From the NCBI RefSeq assembly GCF_018417475.1, contig NZ_CP054856.1, positions 3,565,001 through 3,629,000 on the forward strand: a DNA stretch of 64,000 bases, in the 5' to 3' direction. This stretch comes from Novosphingobium decolorationis. GTDB taxonomy: Bacteria > Pseudomonadota > Alphaproteobacteria > Sphingomonadales > Sphingomonadaceae. The notes under the pieces are model-generated. The model did no database searches. It was not told the origin of the DNA and worked only from the letters and a program-made list of their open reading frames with translations. Positions 8,305 through 17,829 of the stretch are shown in pieces (position 1 is the first letter of the stretch; each line of letters opens with the position of its first letter). The translations under genes and the position numbers were made by a program.

Positions 8305-11300
8305 ATGAAGCTGAAATTCAAGGTCCAGCCCTATCAGACACAGGCCGTGACTGCGGTCGTGGACTGCTTCGCCGGGCAGCCGATGTCGAACGGGATCACC
8401 TACCGGATCGATCCGGGCCAGAAGGCGCAGACGAGCGCCTTCGAGGAGGGGTTCAAGAACGCCGATCTGGCGCTGACCGAGCTTCAGGTGCTGGCCAACA
8501 TCAAGGACGTCCAGAGCCACCAGAACCTGCCTGTTTCCGACAAGCTGGTCACCAGCGCCGGATGCCGGACCAACCTGGACATCGAGATGGAGACGGGGAC
8601 CGGCAAGACCTATTGCTACATCAAGACGATCTTTGAGATGAACAAGCGCTATGGCTGGTCGAAGTTCATCATTATGGTGCCGTCGATCGCCATCCGGGAA
8701 GGCGTCCACAAGTCGTTGCAGATCACTGCTGACCATTTCACCGAGAGCTACGGCAAGAAGGCGCGCTTCTTCATCTACAATTCCAAGCGCCTGCACGAGC
8801 TGGAGAGCTTCTCGTCGGATGCCGGCATCAACGTGATGGTCATCAACATCCAGGCGTTCGCGGCGCGCGGCGCCGACAACCGCCGCATCTATGAGGAGCT
8901 GGATGACTTCCAGTCCCGCAAGCCCATCGACGTGATCGCCAGCAACCGGCCGATCCTGATCCTTGACGAGCCGCAGAAGATGGAAGGCGCGGCCACGATG
9001 GAGGCGCTGCCGAAGTTCAAGCCGCTGATGATCCTGCGCTACTCGGCGACCCACAAGACGCAGCACAACCGCGTTCACCGGCTCGATGCGCTCGATGCCT
9101 ACAACCAGAAGCTGGTGAAGAAGATCGCCGTTCGGGGCATTCAGACTCGCGGACTTGCCGGCACGAACGCTTATCTTTACCTCGAGGGGATCGAGATCTC
9201 GAAGAAGGCGCCCGTGGCGCGGCTCGAGATCGAAGTGAAGCTCGCGAGCGGCGAGATTAAGCGCCAGCTCAAGCGGCTGGAGTTCCGTGACGACCTGTTC
9301 GCCGAGTCAGGCGAGCTGGATCAATACCGCGACGGCTTCACGATCTCCCAGATCGACGCCCGCAACGACACGGTCGAGTTCACCAACGGCGTGGCGCTCC
9401 GAGCAGGGGAGGCGACCGGCGACGTGTCGGAGCGCGACATACGGCGCATCCAGATCCGCGAGACGATCAAGGCGCATCTGGACAAGGAAAAGCAGCTCTT
9501 CGCGCAAGGGGTTAAGGTGCTGTCGCTGTTTTTCATCGACGAGGTCGTGAAGTACCGTGACTACACGCAGGCCGATGAGAAAGGCGAATATGCCCGCGTG
9601 TTCGAAGAGGAGTATGAGCTTCTCAAGGCGGAATATCTGGGTGAGCTGGCGATTGATAACGACGCCTACCGGAAGCACCTGGCGGGCATTGATGCAGCCA
9701 AGACGCACAACGGCTATTTCTCGATCGACAAAAAGACCAACCGGCTGAAGGACCCCGCTGTCGGAGCGCGGTCGGTCGATTCAGACGACGTGGACGCCTA
9801 CGACCTGATCCTGAAGGACAAGGAACGCCTGCTGTCTTTTTCGGAACCCACGCGGTTCATCTTCTCGCATTCCGCGCTGCGCGAAGGATGGGACAATCCC
9901 AACGTCTTCGTCATGTGCATGCTCAAGCACAGCGACAACACCGTTTCGCGGCGCCAGGAAGTGGGCCGCGGACTACGCCTGTCGGTGGACCAACACGGCG
10001 ACCGGATGGATAACCCCGCAGTCGTCCATGACATAAACGTCCTCACCGTCGTCGCCAGCGAGAGCTACAAGAACTTTGTGGCCGGCCTCCAGAAGGAGAT
10101 CGCCGACACGCTGACGTCGCGCCCGCGCAAGGCGACGGAAGCATACTTCACGGGCAAGACCATCAAGACGGATGCCGGCCCGGTCGAGATCACGCCGGCC
10201 ATGGCGAAGCAGATCTACCGGTACCTCGTGAAGAACGACTATTCCGATGACGCGGACCAGATCACCGGCGCCTACCATCAGGCGAAGGAAGCTGGAACCT
10301 TGGCGGCTTTGCCAGATGAGTTGAAGGCGCACGCCGATCAGATCTTCCAGATCATCGACAGCGTCTTCAGCGATGCGCAGATGCCCAAGGTCGAGGATGG
10401 CCGCAAGTCGAAGACCAATCCGCTCAACGAGAATTTCGAGAAGAAGGAATTCCAGGAGCTCTGGCGGCGCATCAACCAGAAAGCCGTCTATCGCGTAGAG
10501 TTCGACTCCGAGGAATTGGTCCGCAAATGCGTAAGCGCCCTCGATAGCCAGCTTCGCGTGACGCCGCTCCAGTACACCGTTCAGGCAGGGATTCAGGGCG
10601 ATGGGCTGACTGACGAGCAGCTCAGGGCAGGTGATGGTTTTGCCCTGACAGGGTCTACGACCGAGCGCGGCGAATCGGTCCATTCGCTCGTGAAGTATGA
10701 CCTCCTCGGAAAGATCGCTGAAAATACGGAACTCACACGCAAGACTGCAGCCGATATCCTGACTGGCATCCAGGGCAGCGTGTTCGGGCAGCTCAAAGAG
10801 AACCCGGAGCACTTCATCGCCGAGGCGTCGCGGATCATCGCCGAACAGAAGGCCACGATGGTGATCGAGCGGCTGACCTATGACGGGCTCGCCGAGCATT
10901 ACGACGTTGACATCTTCACCGCGAACCAGACCGGCCAGGACTTTTCCAAGGCTTCGACTAAGCTCAAGCGGCACGTCTACGATTATGTGGTGACCGACTC
11001 CGACATCGAGCGCAAGTTCGTCGACGGGCTCGATATCGCCAGCGAGGTCGTGGTCTACGCCAAGCTGCCGCGCGGCTTCCTGATCCCGACACCCGTTGGC
11101 GACTATAACCCCGATTGGGCGATTTCCTTCAAGGAGGGAAGCGTCAAGCACATCTACTTTGTCGCCGAGACCAAGGGCACCATGTCTTCGATGAAGCTCC
11201 GGGAGATCGAAAAGACGAAGATCGCTTGTGCCCGGAAATTCTTCGATGAGATCGGGCGGCGCGTGTCTGAGGATCGAGTCAAGTATGACGTGGTCACCGG

Positions 11301-11349
11301 TTACGAGAAGCTAATGGATATTGTGGGGGGAGCCCCTCCATTTAATTAG
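8305..11349 (+). CDS. res: Type III restriction enzyme Res subunit
   Basis: The 1014-residue ATP-dependent restriction subunit carries a superfamily 2 helicase core: Walker A ETGTGKT at about 96-102, Walker [12 protein letters not shown], motif [23 protein letters not shown] and motif [14 protein letters not shown]. Near the C-terminus a PD-(D/E)XK nuclease follows: PDWAISF, then ETKG. In type III systems Res needs Mod to recognise DNA and translocates before cutting. The ATG follows GAGGGGGCGGGC and lies 10 bases after the mod stop, so mod and res formed one operon. With mod broken, this intact Res should have no targeting partner unless another Mod exists in the genome. Confidence 0.93.
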   Translation: MKLKFKVQPYQTQAVTAVVDCFAGQPMSNGITYRIDPGQKAQTSAFEEGFKNADLALTELQVLANIKDVQSHQNLPVSDKLVTSAGCRTNLDIEMETGTGKTYCYIKTIFEMNKRYGWSKFIIMVPSIAIREGVHKSLQITADHFTESYGKKARFFIYNSKRLHELESFSSDAGINVMVINIQAFAARGADNRRIYEELDDFQSRKPIDVIASNRPILILDEPQKMEGAATMEALPKFKPLMILRYSATHKTQHNRVHRLDALDAYNQKLVKKIAVRGIQTRGLAGTNAYLYLEGIEISKKAPVARLEIEVKLASGEIKRQLKRLEFRDDLFAESGELDQYRDGFTISQIDARNDTVEFTNGVALRAGEATGDVSERDIRRIQIRETIKAHLDKEKQLFAQGVKVLSLFFIDEVVKYRDYTQADEKGEYARVFEEEYELLKAEYLGELAIDNDAYRKHLAGIDAAKTHNGYFSIDKKTNRLKDPAVGARSVDSDDVDAYDLILKDKERLLSFSEPTRFIFSHSALREGWDNPNVFVMCMLKHSDNTVSRRQEVGRGLRLSVDQHGDRMDNPAVVHDINVLTVVASESYKNFVAGLQKEIADTLTSRPRKATEAYFTGKTIKTDAGPVEITPAMAKQIYRYLVKNDYSDDADQITGAYHQAKEAGTLAALPDELKAHADQIFQIIDSVFSDAQMPKVEDGRKSKTNPLNENFEKKEFQELWRRINQKAVYRVEFDSEELVRKCVSALDSQLRVTPLQYTVQAGIQGDGLTDEQLRAGDGFALTGSTTERGESVHSLVKYDLLGKIAENTELTRKTAADILTGIQGSVFGQLKENPEHFIAEASRIIAEQKATMVIERLTYDGLAEHYDVDIFTANQTGQDFSKASTKLKRHVYDYVVTDSDIERKFVDGLDIASEVVVYAKLPRGFLIPTPVGDYNPDWAISFKEGSVKHIYFVAETKGTMSSMKLREIEKTKIACARKFFDEIGRRVSEDRVKYDVVTGYEKLMDIVGGAPPFN

Positions 11350-11392
11350 TGGCTTGCCGCGCGGAGAATGAATGAAGCATAACAGTCTCCCT

Positions 11393-14368
11393 CTAGCGAT
11401 CCAATCTGACTCTCAGCCTCCGCGCCCTTTCCCTGAAGGCTTCCTCGCCTCCCTCCAGGATGTCGCACACCGCCTTGCGGATCTCGGCGTTCTCCAGCCC
11501 CCCGGCCTTGTAGGTGATCGGCGGAAGACCGCCTGCCGCATGTGGCCCGGCGTCCGCGACGATGATCTGATCGGCATCGGTATTGATGACAAGGTTGGCG
11601 TTGTGGGTGACCATGATCACCTGCCGCTTGGCCTTGGCCGAAATGAATAGAGCGACCAGCTCCTCGAACACCGATTTCGGGTCCAGGTTTTCTTCCGGCT
11701 GATCGATGATGAGCGGGCGATCGTCCGCATCGTCGAGCGCCAGATAGAGGAGAAGCAGCACAATGCCTCTCGTGCCGGGAGAGAGTTTGCGGATGTCGAT
11801 GCCGTCATAGACAATCTCGTAGCGCACCGAGATGTGGTCCGTGGCGAAGAGCCAATGTGCGAACCGCTTCAGCCAGGCGCGGAATTCAGCCTGCTGGTTC
11901 TGCGCGTACGGCGCGTGGCCAATCAGGTCTCTCATATACTGGGCGATGAAACCAGCCATCGCCGTTTGTACGTCCGCGGCCGATCCCGTCTCCCAGGCGG
12001 GCCGCAAGGTCGCGTCCGCAAGCGCGATCAGCGAGCCGCGTCCCTGGAACGGTCCAGCCTTGCGCCGATCGAGGAGATTTTCCTCAGCCACCGTGCCCCA
12101 GCTGGCGACGTCGACGATGCGTCGGACCGAGAAGCCGAGTTTGCGTAGAGTGCCGGTCGAAGACGAAAGGCGCGCCATCAGAGGCGCGTACAGATCAGCG
12201 AGCGCGGTCTGCTCGCTGACGATCGCCTGGAAAACCCGGCCATAAGCGGCATCGCGCTCGGTTTGGAGGTCTTTTCGCCGCGCGGCCGCGCCCTGGGCAT
12301 CGGTCAACCGTGTCTGCAGGTTTTGGAGCGCCGCGTTCTCTAGCGCGATCCGCTGCGACAGGGTGGCATACTGATTGCGGACGATGTTGTCGGCGCTGAC
12401 CAGCGCTTCAAGGCGCGTCATCTCCGCCAGCAGCGTGTTGAGCGGCAGCTTCGTCAGGTCCGCCGTGTCCGGGAAGACGGGCGTTGTGGGGAGCGCCGGC
12501 GGAAGGGGAAGGCCCGTGAGCGTGGCGATCTGCTGATCGGCCCATGTCACGTAGTTGGCGAGGCTGGTGTCGACGTTGCCCTTGTAGATCAGCAGGAATT
12601 CATCCCACTGCTGCGCGCTCAGGCCGCTTTGTTGATGCCGTTCCTTGGCCTGGCGCAGGAGTTCAGGCGCCTTTGTGGCCCGCGTGCTGGCCACTTCATC
12701 CTGCAGTGCGACGAAGGTGCGCCGCTGATTGGCATAGGCCTGTATCGTACCACGCAGCGCTTGAACGGCCTGACCAAGCTGGGCGTGCCGAGCCGCCTGC
12801 GCTTCGGTGCCCTTGACGACGAGCTTGGCCAGATCCTGAGTGTAACTCTTGATCTGGCCGTCCTTCTGGGTGACCTGCAGCGACAGGCTCGCGATCGAAG
12901 CCTCCTTCTCGATTTCCGTGGCGACGCGATCAGATATGTCCGCGATCGCGTCCGCCTCCCGTTCCCGGGCCTGCTGGAAGCGGGCGGTCCGAAACTCACG
13001 CAGTTCTGCAAAATCGATCGCGCCATCACGAGCGTCTTGAGGGTGGGCCTCGAAAATCACGCGTTCGATTTCCGCAATCAGGCCGTCAGAGACGCCAGCG
13101 GAAGAGCAAAGCTCTTCGACGAATTGTTGCGACAGATAACGCGCACGGGGAAAGGCCAAATGGCCGTTAGCATCGCGGCCGTCCAGGAACCGCGTGACGG
13201 TGGCGCCGCCCGCCCATGCCAAGGTAGCGGACGCATTGCCGAGAAGCTTGCGGGCCCGCACGAGGAAGGACGGACTGATATTCTCGTTGGCTTTCCATGC
13301 CGCCGGCGTGATCGCGTCGCAACCGGCGGCGATCACGTCGGCGAGCGCGGTCTTGCCAGAGCCGCGCGCGCCGATGATCGCCACCAGACCGGGATTGAGT
13401 GGAATCGACGGCGTTGGAGCCCAAGCGGCATCGGCCAGCGAAACGTGCGAGATGACTTGTGAGGGCATCGCCGTGCGCGGCGGCTCGGCCGCGACATGAG
13501 CGCGCCCCTCGGGATCGATGCAGGCTTGGCGCAGGGCGTCGAATTCGAGCCCGCCCTTGATCCACGAATATCGATCTTCGACGGGCTGTCCCACGGTCTG
13601 CTGATCATGCGCATCGCTACCGTGAAGGCAGGGCTTGCAGCCGCCGTAGCGCTCGCGGAGCTGATCGAGCGTCACACCCCGGCGTCCACACCAAAATTCA
13701 CGCTGGGCGGGACTACTCGAGAAAATGATATGGGCGAACTTCTCGATTTCCTGACGCATTGTGGCGTCGGCAGCCTGCCGCAAGCCAGACGTCCCGTCAC
13801 CAGCCGCGCCGGCAACCGCGATCAGGATATTCGCTTTCGCCCAGTCGCTCTCTCGCATGACGCGACGAAGCTGATCGAAATTCACCTTGAATTGCGTCGC
13901 GCCGTGAGCGAGCGCGGCACGGTCATCGATGATGGTCGTGTCGGCCTTCTTGCCCAGCGAAATCAGGTCCTGGCGCGTGCAGTTGAAGGTATCGCCATGC
14001 GCCTGAAACTGAAGACGCTGCAGAATGCGGTGCAGCTCCTCAATGTGTTTGGGGTCGTCGGGGCTGACCAGAAGGTGCAGGTTGACGAAGCCGGTCTTGG
14101 CCGCGACGTCGAGGCGGAGCTCGACGTTCGGGAAAATGAGTTGGACCTTGGGCAGGCGGCCCGCCGTCTTGTGCTTCAGCACTTCCTCATATGTGTCCGT
14201 CAGATAGTAGTCCGTGACTGCAATTGCCTCGATCTTCGGCGTGACGGTTTCGAGGGACGTGAGATAGGTCTCCCACGGGGTGCCCCCGCCGAACTGATTG
14301 TTCAGGACGGTTCCCGGGGCGTGAATATGTGGCTCCCAGCGCCGCCATTCGGATCCGCGACCGATCAT
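11393..14368 (-). CDS. trlF: TrlF-type PHP-domain ATPase
   Basis: The 991-residue protein starts at the ATG at 14366-14368, preceded by AAAGGAGGAAG, a strong ribosome site; the longer frame upstream is rejected. The N-terminus is a PHP phosphoesterase-like domain (EPHIHAPG at 12-19, TDYY at 52-55, HGSDAHD at 249-255), as metal ligands require. An SMC/ABC-type ATPase follows: Walker A GARGSGKT at 333-340, long coiled-coil segments in the middle, Walker B LIIDQPEENLDP and VMVTHNANLV near the end. NCBI annotation calls such fusions TrlF. They sit in defence islands and probably cleave nucleic acid or nucleotides after ATPase sensing. It is the last gene of a leftward operon and is convergent with res. 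Confidence 0.85.
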   Translation of the reverse strand: MIGRGSEWRRWEPHIHAPGTVLNNQFGGGTPWETYLTSLETVTPKIEAIAVTDYYLTDTYEEVLKHKTAGRLPKVQLIFPNVELRLDVAAKTGFVNLHLLVSPDDPKHIEELHRILQRLQFQAHGDTFNCTRQDLISLGKKADTTIIDDRAALAHGATQFKVNFDQLRRVMRESDWAKANILIAVAGAAGDGTSGLRQAADATMRQEIEKFAHIIFSSSPAQREFWCGRRGVTLDQLRERYGGCKPCLHGSDAHDQQTVGQPVEDRYSWIKGGLEFDALRQACIDPEGRAHVAAEPPRTAMPSQVISHVSLADAAWAPTPSIPLNPGLVAIIGARGSGKTALADVIAAGCDAITPAAWKANENISPSFLVRARKLLGNASATLAWAGGATVTRFLDGRDANGHLAFPRARYLSQQFVEELCSSAGVSDGLIAEIERVIFEAHPQDARDGAIDFAELREFRTARFQQAREREADAIADISDRVATEIEKEASIASLSLQVTQKDGQIKSYTQDLAKLVVKGTEAQAARHAQLGQAVQALRGTIQAYANQRRTFVALQDEVASTRATKAPELLRQAKERHQQSGLSAQQWDEFLLIYKGNVDTSLANYVTWADQQIATLTGLPLPPALPTTPVFPDTADLTKLPLNTLLAEMTRLEALVSADNIVRNQYATLSQRIALENAALQNLQTRLTDAQGAAARRKDLQTERDAAYGRVFQAIVSEQTALADLYAPLMARLSSSTGTLRKLGFSVRRIVDVASWGTVAEENLLDRRKAGPFQGRGSLIALADATLRPAWETGSAADVQTAMAGFIAQYMRDLIGHAPYAQNQQAEFRAWLKRFAHWLFATDHISVRYEIVYDGIDIRKLSPGTRGIVLLLLYLALDDADDRPLIIDQPEENLDPKSVFEELVALFISAKAKRQVIMVTHNANLVINTDADQIIVADAGPHAAGGLPPITYKAGGLENAEIRKAVCDILEGGEEAFRERARRLRVRLDR

Positions 14369-14491
14369 TCTTCCTCCTTTGTCCCGGTCGTTGTCCGCCT
14401 TGACGGCCGTGCTCCCGGTTGATGTGTTCGAGCCCAATGATGATGTGCCGAGACCGCGCATGCCTCGGCCCGGTGCAGTAATGTAAAAGGT

Positions 14492-15520
14492 CTATCGACT
14501 TACGCGAAAATCCCAACCCAGTTCGTTTCGCTGATCATTCAGGCCATCGGAGTAATTGTGAAGGACATCTCCGATTTGGTGCTCGTCGAGAGCGCATGGA
14601 TTCTCCAGGGCCGTCTGATCCCAACCGACGTTCCAGATCGTCAGCAGTTCGGGTTTCTCGCTCCAGCGCGGCAGGAAGAACGTGATCGCCATCAGGGTAG
14701 GGAATTGACGGAGAATGCCGACCCGTGTCTGGTGGCCCGCCAGATTGCTTTTGCCGTCGAACTCCGGAAGCGACAGAATTTGCTCCCCGGGTTGGCCGAG
14801 TGCGATCTGCCACAGCTCGCCGCTTACACAGCTTTCCGCCGGTGGCCCGGCGTGGAAGAAAACGGGCAGAAGGCCGGACGGGCCTTGCGCGATGCTGCTA
14901 AGGCGACCGAGATCGACGACAAGCACGGTCGGGCCGTACTCGATCTGACCGGGCTTGATGTTGTTGCTGATCTTCTGGATCGTGTCGTCGATCCGCCCGA
15001 CGGAACCTGCATTGGGCAGGTGGCCCGATATCTCTAGTGGCTTGCCGAAGTGGATTCCTGGTTGGCGCGCGCGTCCGTCCAGCTCGGCCGCAACCTCCAA
15101 CGCCTCGTGACCGATCTCCTTGTGACGCCGCAGCGGTTCGGCGATTTCCAGGGCCTTGACCTCGAAATAGAGTTTGCCGGCGCTGTGCGAGTAGCGGAAA
15201 TCCGGGCGCTTCGCGTTGTGGCCCCCGGTGCCGGGCGTGCGCTCCAAAACAACGCCGCGATCCTTCATCGCCAGATAGAAGGATGCTTCGGAGTAGGCCT
15301 CATAGGCCTGCGCCATCTGGACATGGTCTTCGGGGCCTGTCACCGCCTTGAGCTTGGCGCGCAGCTCCCGATCCAGGGATGCGAGCGTCGCGTCGGCTGC
15401 CGCGTCGGCAACGATCCTTTCGACCTGATCCCGCGTCATCATCATGATGGGGACCGAAAGCGTCAGGCCGGAGAGCAGCTGTGATACGCGGATGAATTCG
15501 TCGATCGATGTGGTCGCCAT
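14492..15520 (-). CDS. Unrecognised protein with PD-(D/E)XK nuclease-like motif
   Basis: The 342-residue product starts at the ATG at 15518-15520 with GAGG 8 bases upstream. I do not recognise the family. Residues 105-124 read RPDF, then 10 residues, then YFEVKAL, a good fit to PD-(D/E)XK with D107, E120 and K122; an upstream helix (AYEAYSEASFYLAMKDRG, 73-90) could give the first acidic residue. Later parts (TVLVVDLG, LMAITFFLP) look like core beta strands. The upstream gene stops 8 bases before, and trlF follows after 123 bases. Together they suggest a nuclease working with the PHP-ATPase; function is inferred from motif and context only. Confidence 0.65.
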   Translation of the reverse strand: MATTSIDEFIRVSQLLSGLTLSVPIMMMTRDQVERIVADAAADATLASLDRELRAKLKAVTGPEDHVQMAQAYEAYSEASFYLAMKDRGVVLERTPGTGGHNAKRPDFRYSHSAGKLYFEVKALEIAEPLRRHKEIGHEALEVAAELDGRARQPGIHFGKPLEISGHLPNAGSVGRIDDTIQKISNNIKPGQIEYGPTVLVVDLGRLSSIAQGPSGLLPVFFHAGPPAESCVSGELWQIALGQPGEQILSLPEFDGKSNLAGHQTRVGILRQFPTLMAITFFLPRWSEKPELLTIWNVGWDQTALENPCALDEHQIGDVLHNYSDGLNDQRNELGWDFRVSR

Positions 15521-15528
15521 GTCTGACC

Positions 15529-16083
15529 TCACGCGCGCCGCAGCATCCGCTCGACGCGGACGCGATGGTAGCCATTCGCATGCACCTGCTGACGCAACTG
15601 GCTGAGGTCGTGGACGCCGAAAGCCACGGCGGCTTTGATCGGGCTCGCGAAGGTGGCGTAATAGGTCCAGCGCGCATTCTCAGGCAGGGCGGCGTTCTGG
15701 CGGCGGTCGGTGATGACGACGTCGCGCGGATCGCTGGTGTTGCGGAAGGCGTGGAAGGTGAACCAATCCGGTCGCCGATAGCGCGCGGCCTTCATGAAGG
15801 GCACCGACTGAACCTTGACGTCGCCCTGGTCGAGCAACCAACCGCGTTGCTCCAGGATCTGCCGCACCATATGGCCGATCATCTGCTTGATTCGATCCGC
15901 CAGCACTTCCTCCCGGAAAGCTTCGAGAAGTTGCTCTTCGATCCCCTCGACGGCGGGCTTGCTCAGCTCCGATGCGGTCTCGAGGCGGGCGACATTTTCG
16001 GGCCGGGTCAGGAAGGACCAAAGTTGTTGGCCGAGTTCGGACTCCGAGAGCGATGCGAACTTTTCGGGGTTATAGACATACAT
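15529..16083 (-). CDS. Unrecognised 184-residue protein, first gene of trlF operon
   Basis: It starts at the ATG at 16081-16083 with GGAG 8 bases upstream; a GTG at 16092 is too close to that site. The sequence begins MYVYNPEKFASLSESELG, is mixed charged/hydrophobic, has no membrane segment or signal peptide, and no motif I can assign. The middle (GWLLDQGDVKVQSVPFMKAARYRRPDWFTFHAF) is rich in aromatic and basic residues, so nucleic-acid binding is possible. It is transcribed from a compact promoter at 16106-16134, 8 bases ahead of the nuclease-like gene. A sensor or accessory role in the trlF operon is a guess. Confidence 0.6.
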   Translation of the reverse strand: MYVYNPEKFASLSESELGQQLWSFLTRPENVARLETASELSKPAVEGIEEQLLEAFREEVLADRIKQMIGHMVRQILEQRGWLLDQGDVKVQSVPFMKAARYRRPDWFTFHAFRNTSDPRDVVITDRRQNAALPENARWTYYATFASPIKAAVAFGVHDLSQLRQQVHANGYHRVRVERMLRRA

Positions 16084-16105
16084 GGCCGACACTCCAATTT
16101 AGGCA

Positions 16106-16134
16106 AATATGCCCGGTCATAAACATCCGGTCAA
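16106..16134 (-). promoter_or_regulatory. Candidate sigma-70-type promoter of the trlF operon
   Basis: On the reverse strand TTGACC (16129-16134) and CATATT (16106-16111) are separated by 17 bases, a good -35/-10 pair with transcription expected near 16099, about 16 bases before the first start codon. Two direct copies of CCGGTCA (16113-16119, 16127-16133) and an inverted repeat GATTGC/GCAATC (16135-16140, 16149-16154) lie here and may bind a regulator. Confidence 0.5.
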
Positions 16135-16162
16135 GATTGCTCGACGTGGCAATCTCCGGAAC

Positions 16163-16191
16163 TTGAAAACTGTCAGAAAACCGCGTATATT
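16163..16191 (+). promoter_or_regulatory. Candidate promoter of the AbiE operon
   Basis: TTGAAA (16163-16168), 17 bases, TATATT (16186-16191) make a good -35/-10 pair. The expected start near 16198 leaves only a short leader that begins with the ribosome site AGGAG at 16198-16202. The perfect palindrome at 16170-16199 covers the spacer, -10 and start, as expected for an autorepressed operon. Confidence 0.55.
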
Positions 16192-16199
16192 TCTGACAG
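16170..16199. promoter_or_regulatory. Perfect inverted repeat, candidate AbiEi operator
   Basis: CTGTCAGAAA (16170-16179) and TTTCTGACAG (16190-16199) form a perfect 10-10-10 inverted repeat just upstream of the antitoxin gene and over its predicted -10 box. AbiEi proteins repress their promoters through inverted repeats, so this is the likely operator. The arms differ entirely from those at 540-566, implying two non-crosstalking regulators. Confidence 0.7.
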
Positions 16200-16209
16200 G
16201 AGTTTGATG

Positions 16210-16803
16210 ATGCAACGATTGCCCGAGCAGATTCTGTCGCACGCGGAAGGCCTGCCTGAGGGTGCGCCGATATCCGCCAAGGGCTTGCTGCACCTTGGCA
16301 ATAGGGCAGCCGTCGACCAGGCGCTGTCGCGCCTAGTGGAGCGGGGCCGCTTGATGCGCGCTGGTCGCGGCGTTTATCTGCGCCCGATTTCCAGCCGGTT
16401 CGGCACGAGGTCCCCCTCGGTCGAGCAAGCCGTCGAAGCGCTGGCCAGTCAGCGCGGCGAAGTCATCGTGCCCAGCGGGGCGGCGGCTGCAAACACGCTG
16501 GGGCTCACGACACAGGTGCCGGTGAGATCGGTTTATCTGACGTCGGGTCGCAGCCGCACGATGAGCTTGGGAAAGCAAATCGTTGAGCTTCGCCACGCGC
16601 CGCGCTGGCAGCTTGCCCTAGCCAATCGACCGGCTGGCGAGGCTGTGCGGGCTCTGGCGTGGCTCGGTCCAGACAAGGCGGAGGCAGCGCTTCAGGCTTT
16701 GAAGCGCAAGCTGCCATCGACGACATTCCAGGAGTTGGTGGCGGTAGCACCCCAGCTTCCGACATGGCTTGCGCGCAGCGTCGGAAAGGCCGCGCATGGC
16801 TGA
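16210..16803 (+). CDS. DUF6088/AbiEi-type antitoxin of a type IV toxin-antitoxin pair
   Basis: The product of about 197 residues begins MQRLPEQILSHAEGLPEGAP. It has an N-terminal winged-helix (KGLLHLGNRAAVDQALSRLVERGRLMRAGRGVYLRP) and a C-terminal domain (VPSGAAAANTLGLTTQVPVR, VYLTSG), matching DUF6088/AbiEi antitoxins. These proteins repress their operon and block the AbiEii nucleotidyltransferase. The start at 16210 lies 7 bases after AGGAG; 16207 is the alternative. The stop overlaps the toxin start as ATGGCTGA, so translation is coupled. Promoter and operator are visible just upstream. Confidence 0.88.
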   Translation: MQRLPEQILSHAEGLPEGAPISAKGLLHLGNRAAVDQALSRLVERGRLMRAGRGVYLRPISSRFGTRSPSVEQAVEALASQRGEVIVPSGAAAANTLGLTTQVPVRSVYLTSGRSRTMSLGKQIVELRHAPRWQLALANRPAGEAVRALAWLGPDKAEAALQALKRKLPSTTFQELVAVAPQLPTWLARSVGKAAHG

Positions 16804-17812
16804 TGTGTTCCTCAACCTTTCGGCGTCGGATCGCCGTGACGTGCTTGGTATTGCCGCTGACAAATCGGGACGGCCCGCCCATCTCCTCGAAAAGGATGCC
16901 TGGGTCGTTTGGGCGCTGGCAGCGCTCTATGCCACCTCGCTGGGTGAGCACCTCGTCTTTAAAGGCGGCACGTCGCTGTCGAAGGCCTACGGCGTCATCC
17001 GGCGTTTTTCGGAGGACGTCGATCTCACCTACGATATCCGCGCGATCGCCCCCGATCTCGTCGGCGAGAACGGCGAAGCGTTGCCGAAATCGCGCAGTGA
17101 GGAGAAGCGTTGGTCGAGCGAGGTGCGAAAACGGCTTCCTGAATGGGTATTGGGATCGGTCCAGCCTGCGATCGCCGGCGCTTTGGCGAAAGAGAAGCTG
17201 GCGGCAACCGTTCGCGCGGAGGGTGAGAAGCTCTTCATCGATTATGAGGCGACCACTACAGGGACGGGTTATGTCGCGCCAAGCGTCATGCTCGAATTCG
17301 GCGCACGCTCGACCGGCGACCCGGCAAGCGAGCGCGATGTCGCCTGCGATGCGTCCGGCTTGGTTGATGATGTGGTCTTTCCCACGGCCCGCCCTCGGGT
17401 GATGCACGCTGAGCGAACCTTCTGGGAAAAGGCCACCGCGATTCATGTCTTCTGCCTGCAAGAGCGTTTGCGTGGCGAGCGCTTCGCCCGTCATTGGCAT
17501 GATGTGGTGCGACTGGACGAGGCTGGTCTTGCCGCGAGTGCCTTCGCCGATCGCGATCTGGCGGACGCTGTCGCGCGCCACAAGACGATGTTCTTCGCCG
17601 AAAAAGGGGCCGATCGTGAGTTGATCGACTATGGGGCCGCGGTCCATGGCGGCCTGCGCCTGGTGCCGGCGGGGGAAGCGCTCCAGGCGCTTGGCGACGA
17701 CTACGCCCGGATGGTGGAGGACGGTCTGCTGCTCGACGACGCCGAAACTTTCGAGGCGTTGATGGCGCGTTGCGCCGACATGGCCGAGCGGGCCAACCGC
17801 GATAGAGAATAA
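16796..17812 (+). CDS. abiEii: AbiEii/AbiGii-family nucleotidyltransferase toxin
   Basis: The 338-residue protein starts at the ATG inside the antitoxin stop. The nucleotidyltransferase signature is clear: FKGGTSLSKAYGVIRRFSED then VDLTYD, with the G-G-T-S-L-S-K and D-x-D metal-binding pattern of AbiEii. LMLEFGARS-like and ERTFWEKATAIH segments also fit the family. AbiEii toxins modify nucleic acids such as tRNA with nucleotides and arrest growth during phage infection, reversible by AbiEi. This pair looks complete. It is 17 bases ahead of gajA, so some read-through into Gabija is possible. Confidence 0.93.
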   Translation: MADVFLNLSASDRRDVLGIAADKSGRPAHLLEKDAWVVWALAALYATSLGEHLVFKGGTSLSKAYGVIRRFSEDVDLTYDIRAIAPDLVGENGEALPKSRSEEKRWSSEVRKRLPEWVLGSVQPAIAGALAKEKLAATVRAEGEKLFIDYEATTTGTGYVAPSVMLEFGARSTGDPASERDVACDASGLVDDVVFPTARPRVMHAERTFWEKATAIHVFCLQERLRGERFARHWHDVVRLDEAGLAASAFADRDLADAVARHKTMFFAEKGADRELIDYGAAVHGGLRLVPAGEALQALGDDYARMVEDGLLLDDAETFEALMARCADMAERANRDRE

Positions 17813-17829
17813 CGAGGGGGGACGGACGT

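Noticed and set aside
12629..13462. 277-codon frame on the plus strand inside trlF
   Set aside because: It overlaps the coiled-coil region of the PHP-ATPase and shows no recognisable domain.
16170..16199. CRISPR-like repeat
   Set aside because: Single palindrome only; no array of spaced direct repeats anywhere in the window.
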